Source of the DNA: Brevundimonas vesicularis
GTDB lineage: Bacteria > Pseudomonadota > Alphaproteobacteria > Caulobacterales > Caulobacteraceae
Length of the DNA stretch: 64,000 nucleotides
NCBI RefSeq assembly: GCF_027105095.1
Contig: NZ_CP114278.1
Span: 248,001-312,000, forward strand
Reading direction: 5' to 3'
The position numbers were made by a program, and so were the translations under genes. The notes beneath the pieces were generated by a model, which worked only from the letters and a program-made list of their open reading frames with translations, did no database searches and was not told the DNA's origin. Positions within the stretch are counted from its first letter, which is position 1. Each line of letters opens with the position of its first letter. Positions 45,343-55,009 of this stretch are shown in pieces.

Positions 45343-47076
45343 TCACGCGTTCGACGGTTCGGCGTCGGACTCGTCGCCCTCGGCCGCGTCATCTTCGGCA
45401 GGCGCGTCGCCGAACACCTGGTCTGGATCGTATTCGCCCTCGGCGTAATCGCCCTCTTGCTCGTACTCTTCCGGCTCGGGCTGCGGCAGTTCCGAAGCGT
45501 CGATCCAGCCGGCGGCGACCCGCGCCTGAAGGATCAGCAGCTCGGCCTCTTCCTGAGCCAGGTTGAAGCTTTCCAGCACGCCAGGGACCTTCACCCGCTC
45601 GCCGTTCTTGACCTCATAGCCGCCGCGGATCTCGTCGGTGGCCAGGTCGGCCAGATCCTCGACCGTCTTCACACCGCCCTCACCCAGAGCGACGGCCATG
45701 GCCAAGGTCACGCCCGGCACGTCCAGAATCGCGTCCTCGACGCCCAGCTCGACGCGCTTGGCGTCCAGTTCGGCGGCCTTCTTGTCCAGATATTCGCGGG
45801 CGCGGGCCTGAAGCTCTTCAGCGGTCTCTTCGTCGAAGCCTTCGATTTCCGAGACTTCGTAAGCGTCGACATAAGCCAGGTCCTCGACCGTGGCGAAGCC
45901 TTCGGTGACCAGCAGCTGGGCGATGACTTCGTCGACGTCCAGGGCTTCCTGGAACAGGCCGGTGCGCTCGGCGAACTCGCGCTGACGACGCTCGGAGTCC
46001 TGGCTTTCGGTGATGATGTCGATCTGCCAGCCGGTCAGTTGCGAGGCCAGGCGGACGTTCTGGCCGCGACGGCCGATGGCCAGCGACAGCTGCTCGTCCG
46101 GCACAACCACTTCGACGCGACCGGCTTCTTCGTCCAGCACCACCTTGGAGACTTCGGCGGGCGCCAGAGCGTTGACGATGAAGGTCGGCTCGTCCGGGTT
46201 CCACTGGATGATGTCGATCTTCTCGCCCTGCAGTTCGGCGACGACCGCCTGAACGCGCGAGCCGCGCATGCCGACGCAGGCGCCGACGGGGTCGATGGAG
46301 CTGTCGTTCGACAGGACGGCCATCTTGGCGCGCGAACCCGAGTCACGGGCGGCGGCGCGGATCTCGATCACGCCGTCATACACTTCCGGCACTTCCTGGG
46401 CGAACAGCTTGGCCATGAAGCCGGGGTGGGCGCGCGACAGCATGACCTGCGGCCCCTTGGCCTCGGGTCGGACGTCGTAGATGTAGGTGCGGATCCGGTC
46501 GCCGATGTTGAACACTTCGCGCGGGATGGACTGGTCGCGGCGCATGACGCCTTCGCCACGGCCCAGGTCGACGATGGTGTTGCCGTATTCGACGCGCTTG
46601 ACCGTGCCGTTGACAATCTCGCCGACGCGATCCTTGAACTCTTCGTACTGGTTGGCGCGCTCGGCCTCGCGGACCTTACCGGTCACGACCTGGCGGGCCA
46701 TCTGCGTCTGAACACGACCGAACTCGAACGGCGGCAGATTCTCGACGTATTCCTTGCCGACCACCGCCTCCGGATCGCGCTTGGAGGCGTCCTTCAAGCG
46801 CACCATGGCGCTGTCGTTGAACTCTTCCAGCTCGTCTTCCGGCATCCAGTCGTCCTCGACGATGGTGACGTGACGGGTCAGCGACAGTTCGCCGGTCTTG
46901 TGGTCGATCTTGGCGCGGATGTCGTGGTGCGCGCCGTAGCGCGACTTGGCGCCCTTCTGGATCGCTTCTTCGATCGCCTCGATGACGATCTCGCGCTCGA
47001 TGTTCTTCTCGCGAGCGACGGCGTCGGCGATCTGCAGCAGTTCGAGGCGGTTGGCGGAAATACCGGTGACGGCCAT
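45343..47076 (-). CDS. nusA: Transcription termination/antitermination protein NusA
   Basis: A 577-residue RNA polymerase-binding factor. The order is N-terminal domain (about 1-130), S1 (about 135-200, [16 protein letters not shown]), KH1 and KH2 (about 200-345, with [14 protein letters not shown] and [15 protein letters not shown]), then acidic repeat region (about 360-577), which carries helix-hairpin-helix segments ([12 protein letters not shown]) and ends in a strongly acidic tail. Its start overlaps the rimP stop by 1 base. NusA favours pausing at hairpins, which matters for the hairpin in this operon's own leader. Confidence 0.97.
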   Translation of the reverse strand: MAVTGISANRLELLQIADAVAREKNIEREIVIEAIEEAIQKGAKSRYGAHHDIRAKIDHKTGELSLTRHVTIVEDDWMPEDELEEFNDSAMVRLKDASKRDPEAVVGKEYVENLPPFEFGRVQTQMARQVVTGKVREAERANQYEEFKDRVGEIVNGTVKRVEYGNTIVDLGRGEGVMRRDQSIPREVFNIGDRIRTYIYDVRPEAKGPQVMLSRAHPGFMAKLFAQEVPEVYDGVIEIRAAARDSGSRAKMAVLSNDSSIDPVGACVGMRGSRVQAVVAELQGEKIDIIQWNPDEPTFIVNALAPAEVSKVVLDEEAGRVEVVVPDEQLSLAIGRRGQNVRLASQLTGWQIDIITESQDSERRQREFAERTGLFQEALDVDEVIAQLLVTEGFATVEDLAYVDAYEVSEIEGFDEETAEELQARAREYLDKKAAELDAKRVELGVEDAILDVPGVTLAMAVALGEGGVKTVEDLADLATDEIRGGYEVKNGERVKVPGVLESFNLAQEEAELLILQARVAAGWIDASELPQPEPEEYEQEGDYAEGEYDPDQVFGDAPAEDDAAEGDESDAEPSNA

Positions 47077-47675
47077 CAGGCGTTGTCCTCAGAAGGGGTC
47101 GTGGTGTCGGTTGTCAGGTCGGACGCTTCCCCTTCGGGAAGGCCGTCGTCTTCGGGTTCGCCGCGTGCGGCGCGAATGGCGGCGCCCCGTTTCATCAGGG
47201 CGTCGGTCAGGACCAGCTTGGCGTCGGCCAACCAGTCGAAGGGGATCAGGGCGGTGTCGTCCTCGCCGTCCAGATCGATCAGGACGTTGCCGTCTTCATA
47301 GCCGGCCAGCACGCCCTTGAACCGCTTGCGGCCCTCGATCATCCGGTCGGTTTCCAGACGCGCCTCCTCGCCCTCGAACAGGTCGAAGTCGATGGGACGG
47401 GTCAGGGGCCGGTCGATGCCGGGCGACGACACCTCCAGCATATATTCGCCGGGGATGGGATCGGCGGCGTCGAACACTTCCGACACCGCGCGGCTCAGCT
47501 TGGCGCATTGTTCGACCGAGATGTCGTGGTCGGACGGCCGCTCGGCCATGATCTGAAGGCGCTGGCGCTTTGAGCCGGTCATCAGGCGCACGCGCACGAC
47601 ATCCAGGCCCAAAGACTCCGCGATGGGGTCGATCAGGTCCAGCAACTGGCGATCCTGGGCGGTTCTTGCGCGCAA
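47076..47675 (-). CDS. rimP: Ribosome maturation factor RimP
   Basis: A 199-residue factor needed to mature the 30S subunit. I start at the TTG at 47675 because it yields [20 protein letters not shown], the usual alphaproteobacterial N-terminus; a TTG five codons earlier is less likely. Conserved segments are [39 protein letters not shown] and [19 protein letters not shown]. There is no strong ribosome site. It is the first gene of rimP-nusA-ylxR-infB. A terminator-like hairpin ends about 14 bases before the start codon. Confidence 0.93.
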   Translation of the reverse strand: MRARTAQDRQLLDLIDPIAESLGLDVVRVRLMTGSKRQRLQIMAERPSDHDISVEQCAKLSRAVSEVFDAADPIPGEYMLEVSSPGIDRPLTRPIDFDLFEGEEARLETDRMIEGRKRFKGVLAGYEDGNVLIDLDGEDDTALIPFDWLADAKLVLTDALMKRGAAIRAARGEPEDDGLPEGEASDLTTDTTTPSEDNA

Positions 47676-47686
47676 GCGACGAGTAT

Positions 47687-47723
47687 CCAAAACAAAAGCG
47701 GCGGTCCGCCCGGGCCGCCGCTT
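47687..47723 (-). terminator. Terminator-like hairpin in the rimP leader
   Basis: On the minus strand a 12-bp stem (47723-47712 with 47707-47696, one G-T pair) closes a 4-base loop and is followed by TTTTGTTTT (47697-47689). It lies 14 bases upstream of the rimP start codon and behind the candidate promoter at 47765-47793. It could be the terminator of the upstream chemoreceptor gene, an attenuator for the operon, or both. Confidence 0.85.
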
Positions 47724-47764
47724 GGAACGACGCCGTTGGACGCCGGTCTAACGATGTGAGCGCC

Positions 47765-47793
47765 CATATAGGCGCTTCACCTTCGCTTGTCAG
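47765..47793 (-). promoter_or_regulatory. Candidate promoter of rimP-nusA-ylxR-infB
   Basis: On the minus strand CTGACA (47793-47788) and TATATG (47770-47765) are separated by 17 bp (5/6 and 4/6). Transcription would start near 47758, so the leader of about 80 nt contains the hairpin at 47687-47723. Confidence 0.6.
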
Positions 47794-47814
47794 CCCCTTT
47801 CGAGGCGGTCGCCC

Positions 47815-49755
47815 TCAGAACTCCTCCCAACCGTCTTCGACGGCTGCGGCTTGAGGCTTGGGTGCGGCGCCGCCTCGGCCGATGACCTTCAGGGCGGCGG
47901 CCATGTGGCTGCTAGGCTTGGAGACCGGCGCAGGGGCGCGAGCCAGCGCGGGCGCAGCGGCGCGCGACGGCGAAGACCCGACGCGGAACTGGGCGACCGA
48001 GGCCTGCAGGCTTTCCGCCTCCTGGGCCAGCGAATGGCTGGCGGCGGTCGATTGTTCGACCATGGCGGCGTTCTGCTGGGTGACCTGGTCCATCTGGTTC
48101 ACCGCCGTGTTGACCTCGGCCAGACCGACGGCCTGTTCCTGGGCCGAGGCGGCGATTTCGGTGACCAGACTGTCGATCTCGGCCACGCGATCGACGATCC
48201 GTTGCAGGGCCTCGCCGGTCTCGCCGACCAGTTTCACGCCCGCGCCGACCTGGCCGGCGGAGGCCGAGATCAGGGTCTTGATCTCCTTGGCGGCCTCGGC
48301 CGAGCGCTGGGCCAGGGCCCGGACTTCGGAAGCGACCACCGCGAAGCCGCGACCGGCCTCGCCCGCGCGCGCGGCCTCGACCCCGGCGTTCAGGGCCAGC
48401 AGGTTGGTCTGGAAGGCGATCTCGTCGATGACGCCGATGATCTGGTTGATCTCGCTGGACGAGCCCTCGATGGCCTGCATCGCCTGCACCGCATCGCGGA
48501 CGATGACGCCCGAAGTCTCGGCGTCGCCCTTGGCGGCGCGTACCACGTCAGACGCTTGCCGCGCGCCGGAGGCGGTCTTGTTCACCGTAGCGGTGATTTC
48601 GTCCAAGGCAGCGGCCGTTTCTTCCAGCGAGGCGGCCTGCTGTTCGGTGCGACGCGACAGGTCGTCGGCGGCCTGCGAGATTTCGCCGGCGCCCGAGCGG
48701 ATGCCCGAGACGTTGCCGACCACCACCGAAACAGCCTGCTGCAACTGAGAAATGGCGGCGTTGAAGTCGGTCTTCAGCTGAGCCAATTTAGGGTTGAACT
48801 CGATGTCGATCCGGTGGGTCAGGTCGCCGTTCGACATGGCCGACAGGCCTTGGCCCAGGGCCGCGATGGCCTGGGCGTCCTCGGCGGCTTCGCGTGCCTT
48901 GTCCGCCTCGCGTTCGGCGCGTTCCTGCTCGCTGAGCGACCTTTGCGACACAGCCTCGGCTTCCAGCCGATCCTTCTCGATGGCGGCGTCGCGGAAGATG
49001 GCCAGGGCGGCGGCCATCTGGCCGATTTCGTCGCCGCGCGCCACGCCGGGGATGTCAGATCCTCTGTCGCCGTCGGCCAGACCGCGCATCCGGCGGCCCA
49101 GGGCCACCACGGGCATGGACACCGACCGGCCGATGAACCAGCCGGCCGCCCCGGCGGCGCACGCGACCAACAGCGCCAGACCGCCCAGTGTCAGCGCCGC
49201 CTTGCCGACAGCGGCGGCGATCTGGTCGGTGTAGACGCCGGAACCGATTACCCAGCCCCAAGGGGCAAACCCCTTCACATAGGAAATCTTCGGCGCTGGC
49301 TCTTCCTGACCGGGTTTATCCCACTGGTAATCGACAAAACCTTCGCCGTCCTTCTGAACGACCGACACGAACTCCTTGAACATGAGCACGCCGTCGGCGT
49401 CGGTCTTCGCGCTCAGGTCCGTGCCGTTGAGGGCCGGTTTCATCGGATGCATCACCATGGTGGGATGCATGTCGTTGATCCAGAAATAGTCGTCCTGGCC
49501 ATAGCGCATGGCGCCGACTGCGACCTTTGCCGCGTCCTGAGCCTGTTCGCGCGTCAGGCGCCCGGCCTGCTCTTCGGCCTGATAATGGGCGACGACGCTG
49601 TAGGCGATCTCGACGGCCTTCTTGGTCCTGTCGGCGATGTCGTCGCGCATCACCTTGTTGACCTGAAACAGGCCCAGCCCGGTGACGATCAGCAGACCCG
49701 CTATGGTCACCAGCGTGAGAAGGTTGATCCGGCCGCCGATCGACAGGGTTTTCAT
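47815..49755 (-). CDS. Methyl-accepting chemotaxis protein with sCache_2-type sensor
   Basis: A 646-residue membrane chemoreceptor. Transmembrane helix 1 is about 10-30, followed by a periplasmic sCache_2-type domain ([31 protein letters not shown]), helix 2 (about 187-211), HAMP, and a second HAMP-like linker. The signalling helices follow with the hairpin [20 protein letters not shown]. The C-terminus ends in the pentapeptide-like GWEEF, which matches the CheR/CheB docking motif (x-W-x-x-F). No che genes are adjacent. The ligand may be a small carboxylate, from the Cache type only. Confidence 0.93.
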   Translation of the reverse strand: MKTLSIGGRINLLTLVTIAGLLIVTGLGLFQVNKVMRDDIADRTKKAVEIAYSVVAHYQAEEQAGRLTREQAQDAAKVAVGAMRYGQDDYFWINDMHPTMVMHPMKPALNGTDLSAKTDADGVLMFKEFVSVVQKDGEGFVDYQWDKPGQEEPAPKISYVKGFAPWGWVIGSGVYTDQIAAAVGKAALTLGGLALLVACAAGAAGWFIGRSVSMPVVALGRRMRGLADGDRGSDIPGVARGDEIGQMAAALAIFRDAAIEKDRLEAEAVSQRSLSEQERAEREADKAREAAEDAQAIAALGQGLSAMSNGDLTHRIDIEFNPKLAQLKTDFNAAISQLQQAVSVVVGNVSGIRSGAGEISQAADDLSRRTEQQAASLEETAAALDEITATVNKTASGARQASDVVRAAKGDAETSGVIVRDAVQAMQAIEGSSSEINQIIGVIDEIAFQTNLLALNAGVEAARAGEAGRGFAVVASEVRALAQRSAEAAKEIKTLISASAGQVGAGVKLVGETGEALQRIVDRVAEIDSLVTEIAASAQEQAVGLAEVNTAVNQMDQVTQQNAAMVEQSTAASHSLAQEAESLQASVAQFRVGSSPSRAAAPALARAPAPVSKPSSHMAAALKVIGRGGAAPKPQAAAVEDGWEEF

Positions 49756-49909
49756 GTGACGTTCCGATATTGAAGTCGAACCATCACATTTCGGCCAAGG
49801 ATGTTAATTTTGGCGAAACGCCGCCGCTAGGTAGAAACCCGTAATGACGGCACGTTGCGACAAGACGTCTTCGTCCCGTCGAAATCCGGCTTCGTCACGC
49901 GTCCTTTGT

Positions 49910-50623
49910 TTAACGGCGTATGAACTCCAGGAAGACCGGCGTCGTGTCGCCCAGCTTCTTTTCTTCGTAGCGGGTCACGACGTGGTCGGCGGGCGGGACA
50001 AACCAGTCCTGGTCGGCTGGACCCATTCGCTCCAGTCCCGGCGTGCGGTTCAGCCGTTCCAAAGCCCATTCGGCGTAATCCAGCCAATCGGTGACGAAGC
50101 GCAGGGTCCCGCCGGGCTTCAGGATGCGCGCGAAGGCCTGGGCCGTCTCGTCCTGCAGCAGGCGGCGCTTGTTGTGGCGCGCCTTGTGCCAGGGGTCGGG
50201 GAACAGGATCAGAACCCGGTCGATCGAGGCGTCCGGCAGGGCGTCGACCAGGTCGCGGGCGTCGTCGGCATGGATGCGGACGTTCTTCAGTCCGCCCTCT
50301 TCGACATGGCGCAGGGCCGAGGCGACGCCGTTCAGGAAGGGCTCGCAGCCGATCACCAGGGCGTCGGGCCGCGTCGCCGCCTGGGCGGCCATATGTTCGC
50401 CGCCGCCGAAGCCGATCTCCAGCCAGACCTCGGTCGCCTCGGGCATCATCGTCTTGGGATCCAGCGGCCCGGCCTTGGGATCGGGCACGGCGATCTCGGG
50501 CAGCAGGGTCTCCATCAGCGCCGCCTGGCGGGGCTTGATGGGACGGGCCTTGATGCGGCCGAACGATCGCAGCGGGCGGTCGAGATGGGGGTTTTCGTCC
50601 TCGGGACGGTCATCGGCGTTCAT
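49910..50623 (-). CDS. trmB: tRNA (guanine-N7-)-methyltransferase
   Basis: A 237-residue SAM-dependent enzyme that makes m7G46 in tRNA. The SAM motif is LEIGFGGGEHM, and the tRNA methyltransferase signature LFPDPWHKARHNKRRLLQ is intact, followed by GGTLRFVTDWLDYAEW. Length is normal. It stands alone on the minus strand, divergent from the amidohydrolase pair. The 154 bp behind it to the chemoreceptor hold no obvious gene. Confidence 0.95.
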   Translation of the reverse strand: MNADDRPEDENPHLDRPLRSFGRIKARPIKPRQAALMETLLPEIAVPDPKAGPLDPKTMMPEATEVWLEIGFGGGEHMAAQAATRPDALVIGCEPFLNGVASALRHVEEGGLKNVRIHADDARDLVDALPDASIDRVLILFPDPWHKARHNKRRLLQDETAQAFARILKPGGTLRFVTDWLDYAEWALERLNRTPGLERMGPADQDWFVPPADHVVTRYEEKKLGDTTPVFLEFIRR

Positions 50624-50756
50624 GCGCCTGCCGTTAGCCGTCGCGGATGCAGGCGTCCAGAAGAACGCCGAAACCTTTTGACGGTAGCGGCCGAACGCCT
50701 TTCTATGCCCGTTACAAGCGGCGTCGGGGCTGACGCATCGCGGGAGAGGGATTTCG

Positions 50757-52235
50757 ATGATCGGACATCATCTGCGGGGCGTCAGCCTCGCGGCCATCAT
50801 ATGCGCCGTGCTGGGCCTGTCGGCCTGCGCCACCACCGGCTCGACCCCTGACGATACGGCCGCGAAACCTTCGAAGGACCGGACCTTGGCCGCCGGTCTG
50901 GATCCCGTGACGACGCTGGATCCCTATCCCTCAACCTATCAGCCCCTGCCGCGCGAGAACTTCGCCGTGGTCGGCGCCACCGTCCTGACCGGCACGGATC
51001 GCAAGATCGAGAACGGCGTGGTCGTGGTCACAGACGGCAAGATCGCCGCCGTCGGCGACGCCTCGACCCCCGTCCCTGCCGGCTATCGCGTCGTCGAGGC
51101 GCGCGGCCGCTATGTCACCCCCGGCGTCATCGACGTGCACAGCCACCTGGGCGTCTATCCTTCGCCCGGCGTCAGCGGCATGAGCGACGGCAACGAGGCG
51201 ACCAGCCCGAACACCGCCCAGGTCTGGGCCGAACATTCGCTGTGGCCCCAAGACCCCGGTTTCAACACCGCCCGCGCCGGCGGCGTGACCACGCTTCACA
51301 TCCTGCCCGGCTCGGCCAATCTGTTCGGCGGACGCGGCGTGACGATCCGCAACGTGCCCTCGATCACCATGCAGGGCCTGAAGTTCCCGGCCGCCCCCTA
51401 TACGGTCAAGATGGCCTGCGGCGAGAACCCGTCGCGCGTCTACGGCGGCCGCAACCAGAGCCCGGCGACGGGCATGGGCAATATGGCCGGCTATCGCGCC
51501 GCCTTCATCGCCGCGCGCGACTACAAGGCCAAATGGGACAAGTGGCGCGAGGACGGCGAAGGCGCCGCCCCGACCCGCAACCTGCAGAACGAGACCCTGA
51601 TGGGCGTTTTGGACGGCTCGATCCTGATCCAAAATCACTGCTACCGCGCCGACGAGATGGCGCTGATGATGGATATGGCCAAGGAGTTCGGCTACCGCAT
51701 CACGACCTTCCACCACGCCACCGAAGCCTACAAGCTGGCGCCGCAACTGGCCGCCAACGGCATCTGCGCGGCCATGTGGACCGGCTGGTGGGGCTTCAAG
51801 ATGGAGGCCCTTGACGCCATAGAAGAGAACGCCGCCCTGGTTGACGCCCAACAGGGATCATGCGCCGTCATCCACTCCGACGACGCCGAGCTGACTCAGC
51901 GGTTGAACCAGGAAGCCGCCGCCGCCCTTTCGGCCGGTCGCCGCGCCGGGCTGAATATTTCCGAAGAACACGCCATCGGCTGGATCACCTCCAACGCCGC
52001 CAAGGCCATCGGCATCGCCGACCAGACCGGGTCGCTGGAGCCCGGCAAGCGCGCCGACGTGGTGATCTGGAGCGCCGATCCCTTTTCGATCTACGCCCGC
52101 GCCGATCAGGTCTTCATCGACGGCGCCCTTACCTTTGATCGCAGCAACCCCGCCTATCAGCCGACCAGCGACTTCGAACTGGGTCAGCCGGGCTATGGCC
52201 TGACCGCCGCCAACGTCACGGAAGGAGCCCGCTGA
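50757..52235 (+). CDS. Amidohydrolase lipoprotein (active-type member of a pair)
   Basis: A 492-residue amidohydrolase-superfamily protein. A lipoprotein signal ends at LGLSAC (Cys near residue 24). The metal site is complete: HSH in PGVIDVHSHLG, an HCYRADE His, HH in TTFHHATEAY and Asp in VIHSDDAEL. It resembles secreted dipeptidase/imidazolonepropionase-like members. GGGAGAGGG precedes the ATG. The next gene overlaps by 1 base (TGATG) and encodes a related protein without the metal ligands, so the two probably form a complex. Confidence 0.85.
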   Translation: MIGHHLRGVSLAAIICAVLGLSACATTGSTPDDTAAKPSKDRTLAAGLDPVTTLDPYPSTYQPLPRENFAVVGATVLTGTDRKIENGVVVVTDGKIAAVGDASTPVPAGYRVVEARGRYVTPGVIDVHSHLGVYPSPGVSGMSDGNEATSPNTAQVWAEHSLWPQDPGFNTARAGGVTTLHILPGSANLFGGRGVTIRNVPSITMQGLKFPAAPYTVKMACGENPSRVYGGRNQSPATGMGNMAGYRAAFIAARDYKAKWDKWREDGEGAAPTRNLQNETLMGVLDGSILIQNHCYRADEMALMMDMAKEFGYRITTFHHATEAYKLAPQLAANGICAAMWTGWWGFKMEALDAIEENAALVDAQQGSCAVIHSDDAELTQRLNQEAAAALSAGRRAGLNISEEHAIGWITSNAAKAIGIADQTGSLEPGKRADVVIWSADPFSIYARADQVFIDGALTFDRSNPAYQPTSDFELGQPGYGLTAANVTEGAR

Positions 52236-53575
52236 TGCGCCTGTCTCACATCCTCGCGGGCGCCGTCGCGGCCCTGTCTCTCGCCGTCCCTGCCCTTGCG
52301 CAGGAAACCGTCGCCATCGTCGGCGGGCGCATCCTGACCGGCGACTCCGTCATCGATAACGGCACGGTCGTTATCCGCGACGGCAAGATCGTCTCGGTGG
52401 GCTCGGGCGGCGCGCCGTCCGGCGCCCGCGTCATCGACGCAGCGGGCAAGACGGTCGCGCCCGGTTTCGTCGCCGTAGATTCCGGCCTGGCCGGGACCGA
52501 GGTCAGTTCGGTCAGCGGCACCAACGAACTGCGCAACAGCGCCAATACGCTCAGCGCCGCCTTTGACATCTCGTACGGCCTGGACCCCTGGTCCTTCACC
52601 CTGCCGGTCGCGCGGTTGGGCGGCATCACCCGGGCGATCGTCGTGCCCCAGCATCCCGGCTCGTCCGGCGGCCATGTGCATGAGGACGAGACGGCTGGCG
52701 CCGGCGACGGCGGCTATCAGACGCCGGGCCTGTTCGCGGGTCAGGCGGCGATCATAAACCTGGGCCAAGGCTCGAACATCCTGGTCAAGCCGCGCGTGGC
52801 CATGGTCGCCCCGTTCGGCGAGGCCGGAGCCGGCATCGCCGGAGGCGCGCGCGGCGCGCAGTTCGTCCTGTTCAAGGAGACGCTGTCGGAGGTCCGCCTC
52901 TATGCCCGCAACAAGTCGGCCTATGAGCGGGCGGGCCTGCGCGACCTTAGCCTGTCGCGCGCCGATCTTGAGGCTCTGATCCCCGTCGCCAACGGGACCA
53001 TGCCGCTGATCGTGACCGTCCACCGCGCCTCGGATATTCAGCAGGTGCTGCGTCTGGCGCGCGAGGAAGGGATCAAGCTGATCCTGGACGGCGCCGAAGA
53101 GGGCTGGCTGGTCGCCGGCGACATCGCGTCTGCGGGCGTGCCCGTGCTGCTGAACCCCATCTCCAACCTGCCCAGCGATTTCGAGATGCGGGCGGCGCGG
53201 GCGGAAAACGCCGCGGCCCTGAACGCGGCGGGCGTCGTGATCGCCATCAAGGGCAATGAGGGCTCGACCCACCGCGCCCGCGAGGCTCGCTACAACGCCG
53301 GCAACGCTGTCTCGCACGGCCTGCCCTACGGCGCCGCCATCGCCGCCCTGACGGTCAATCCGGCCAGGATCTTCGGCATGGCCGGGCAGTTCGGCCAGAT
53401 CGCACCGGGCGCAGCGGGTGACTTGGTGGTCTGGTCCGGCGATCCGCTGGAGCCGCTTAGCCAACCGTCGGCCGTCTTCGTCAATGGCGTCGAACAGCCC
53501 CTGACCAGCCGCCCGCTGATGCTGCGCGACCGCTATCGCCAGCAGACGCCGATGCCGCCGGCCTATCGCAACTAA
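52235..53575 (+). CDS. Degenerate amidohydrolase partner
   Basis: A 446-residue periplasmic protein (signal MRLSHILAGAVAALSLAVPA, before QETVA). It aligns with the upstream amidohydrolase but the metal ligands are gone: the HSH position reads APGFVAVDSGLAG, the HHATEAY position reads LDGAEEGW, and the HSDD position reads IKGNEGST. General fold motifs remain (NGTVVIRDGKIVSVG, GAAGDLVVWSGDPLE). It is translationally coupled to the first gene. It looks like a structural or regulatory pseudo-subunit. A terminator follows. Confidence 0.82.
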   Translation: MRLSHILAGAVAALSLAVPALAQETVAIVGGRILTGDSVIDNGTVVIRDGKIVSVGSGGAPSGARVIDAAGKTVAPGFVAVDSGLAGTEVSSVSGTNELRNSANTLSAAFDISYGLDPWSFTLPVARLGGITRAIVVPQHPGSSGGHVHEDETAGAGDGGYQTPGLFAGQAAIINLGQGSNILVKPRVAMVAPFGEAGAGIAGGARGAQFVLFKETLSEVRLYARNKSAYERAGLRDLSLSRADLEALIPVANGTMPLIVTVHRASDIQQVLRLAREEGIKLILDGAEEGWLVAGDIASAGVPVLLNPISNLPSDFEMRAARAENAAALNAAGVVIAIKGNEGSTHRAREARYNAGNAVSHGLPYGAAIAALTVNPARIFGMAGQFGQIAPGAAGDLVVWSGDPLEPLSQPSAVFVNGVEQPLTSRPLMLRDRYRQQTPMPPAYRN

Positions 53576-53596
53576 GGACCGCTTTGGTCTGAAGGC

Positions 53597-53628
53597 AAAG
53601 GGCGGAGCCGCACGGTCCCGCCCTTTTT
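53597..53628 (+). terminator. Rho-independent terminator after the amidohydrolase pair
   Basis: A 9-bp stem AAAGGGCGG (53597-53605) with CCGCCCTTT (53618-53626), a 12-base loop, and a TTTTT tract. Confidence 0.75.
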
Positions 53629-53658
53629 CATTGGCCGCGTCCGCGCTAGGTCAGGCCC

Positions 53659-54117
53659 ATGCCCACCGTGTTCTACATCGACGCCGACGCCTGCCCCGTG
53701 AAGGAAGAGGTGTATCGCGTCGCCCGCCGCTATGGGCTGAAGACCTATGTCGTCTCCAACACCTGGATGCAGGTTCCGCGTGAGCCGCTGATCGAACAGG
53801 TGGTGGTGGACGCCGGCCCCGACATCGCCGACGACTGGATCGCTGAGCGGGCGGGCGTAGGCGACGTGGTCGTCACCGCCGATATCCCCTTGGCGGACCG
53901 CTGTCTGAAGTCGGGCGCACAGGCGCTGAAGTCGAACGGCCAGCCCTTCACCCCGGACTCCATCGGCTCGGCGCTGGCGGGACGGATGGTGGGCGAGCAT
54001 CTGCGGTCAATGGGCGTCGCCACATCCGGTCCGCCGCCGTTCTCGGCCGCCGACCGTTCGCGCTTCTTGCAGGCGCTGGACCAGGCCGTGGTCAAGGCGC
54101 GCAAGGCGGCGACATGA
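53659..54117 (+). CDS. YaiI/YqxD family protein (DUF188)
   Basis: A 152-residue soluble protein with the DUF188 pattern: FYIDADACPVKEEVYRVARR at the start, then VVDAGPDIADDWIAERA and DVVVTADIPLADRCL, and PFTPDSIGSALAGR. The fold is NYN/PIN-like with conserved aspartates, but no activity is proven. Its last 4 bases overlap the start of arfB, so the two are co-translated. Confidence 0.9.
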   Translation: MPTVFYIDADACPVKEEVYRVARRYGLKTYVVSNTWMQVPREPLIEQVVVDAGPDIADDWIAERAGVGDVVVTADIPLADRCLKSGAQALKSNGQPFTPDSIGSALAGRMVGEHLRSMGVATSGPPPFSAADRSRFLQALDQAVVKARKAAT

Positions 54118-54518
54118 CCACCGTCATCCCCCAAGACGAGCTGGAGTTTCACTTCTACCGCGCGGGCGGTCCGGGCGGGCAGAACGTCAACAAGGTCTCG
54201 ACCGCCGTCCAGATGCGGTTCGATGTGAAGAACTCGCCGTCGCTGACCGATCCGGTCAAGGCGCGGCTGATGAAGCTGGCCGGCAGCCGGCTGACGCTGG
54301 AAGGCGTGATCCTGATCACCGCGGTGCGTCATCGCACCCAGGAGCGCAATCGCGCCGACGCCATCGAACGGCTTCAGGCGATGGTGGACGAGGCCTCGAT
54401 CCGTCCCGTCTATCGCGTGCCGACACGCCCGACCAAGGCGTCGAAAGAACGCCGCCTCAAGGCCAAGACGACCCGCGCCTCGATCAAATCGGGGCGCGGC
54501 AAGCCTTCGCTGGATTGA
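54114..54518 (+). CDS. arfB: Alternative ribosome-rescue hydrolase ArfB
   Basis: A 134-residue peptidyl-tRNA hydrolase that frees stalled ribosomes. The GGQ motif is in GGPGGQNVNKVSTAVQMRF (about residues 18-36), as in release factors. The basic C-terminal tail (KERRLKAKTTRASIKSGRGK) reaches into the empty mRNA channel. Length matches ArfB (YaeJ). It overlaps yaiI by 4 bases. Confidence 0.94.
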   Translation: MTTVIPQDELEFHFYRAGGPGGQNVNKVSTAVQMRFDVKNSPSLTDPVKARLMKLAGSRLTLEGVILITAVRHRTQERNRADAIERLQAMVDEASIRPVYRVPTRPTKASKERRLKAKTTRASIKSGRGKPSLD

Positions 54519-54521
54519 CGG

Positions 54522-54995
54522 TCAGCTCTCGGCCGGGCGGAACAGCAGGGCGGCGATCTTGTCCTCCGCGTCGAAGCCGATCAGCCATTCGGTGACCTGA
54601 TTGTCGAAGGTCACCTTGAACATCTGAGCCTCGCCTTCCTGTTTGACGTATTCGACCGTCTTGACGGCGCCGAAGCCCTTGATCAGCGGGACCACCTGGG
54701 CCTCCTGCTGACGGATCTGGGTTCCGAGACCCGTCGTGAAGTCCGAATAGTCGAAGCCGGTCCCCTGGGCGCTGGCGATCACGGCGCGCAGCGCCTCTTC
54801 CGAACGGGCGATGTCGGGAGCCTGGGCGGCGGACGCCGTTGCGGGCGCAGCGGCGGGGCGGGCTTGAGGCGCTGCGGCTTGAGCCGGGCGGTCAAAGGCG
54901 TTCGGCACAGCGCCGGCGGCGGCCTGAGCCAAGGCGGGCACGGGCGCCAGCAGCACGGCGGCTGCGATAGCGGTCTTCATCAAGGTCGGCTTCAT
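54522..54995 (-). CDS. Secreted hypothetical protein
   Basis: A 157-residue protein with a signal peptide (MKPTLMKTAIAAAVLLAPVPA, before LAQA). I start at 54995, with a CGGAG site upstream; the longer frame is a shadow of the ubiB end. A Pro/Ala-rich linker (about 33-65) leads to a globular part (about 68-157): SEEALRAVIASAQGTGFDYS, FGAVKTVEYVKQEGEAQMFK, then TFDNQVTEWLIGFDAEDKIA. No family is recognised. It lies 15 bp behind ubiB on the same strand and may be in the same transcript. Confidence 0.7.
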   Translation of the reverse strand: MKPTLMKTAIAAAVLLAPVPALAQAAAGAVPNAFDRPAQAAAPQARPAAAPATASAAQAPDIARSEEALRAVIASAQGTGFDYSDFTTGLGTQIRQQEAQVVPLIKGFGAVKTVEYVKQEGEAQMFKVTFDNQVTEWLIGFDAEDKIAALLFRPAES

Positions 54996-55009
54996 AGCGA
55001 AAGCTCCGG

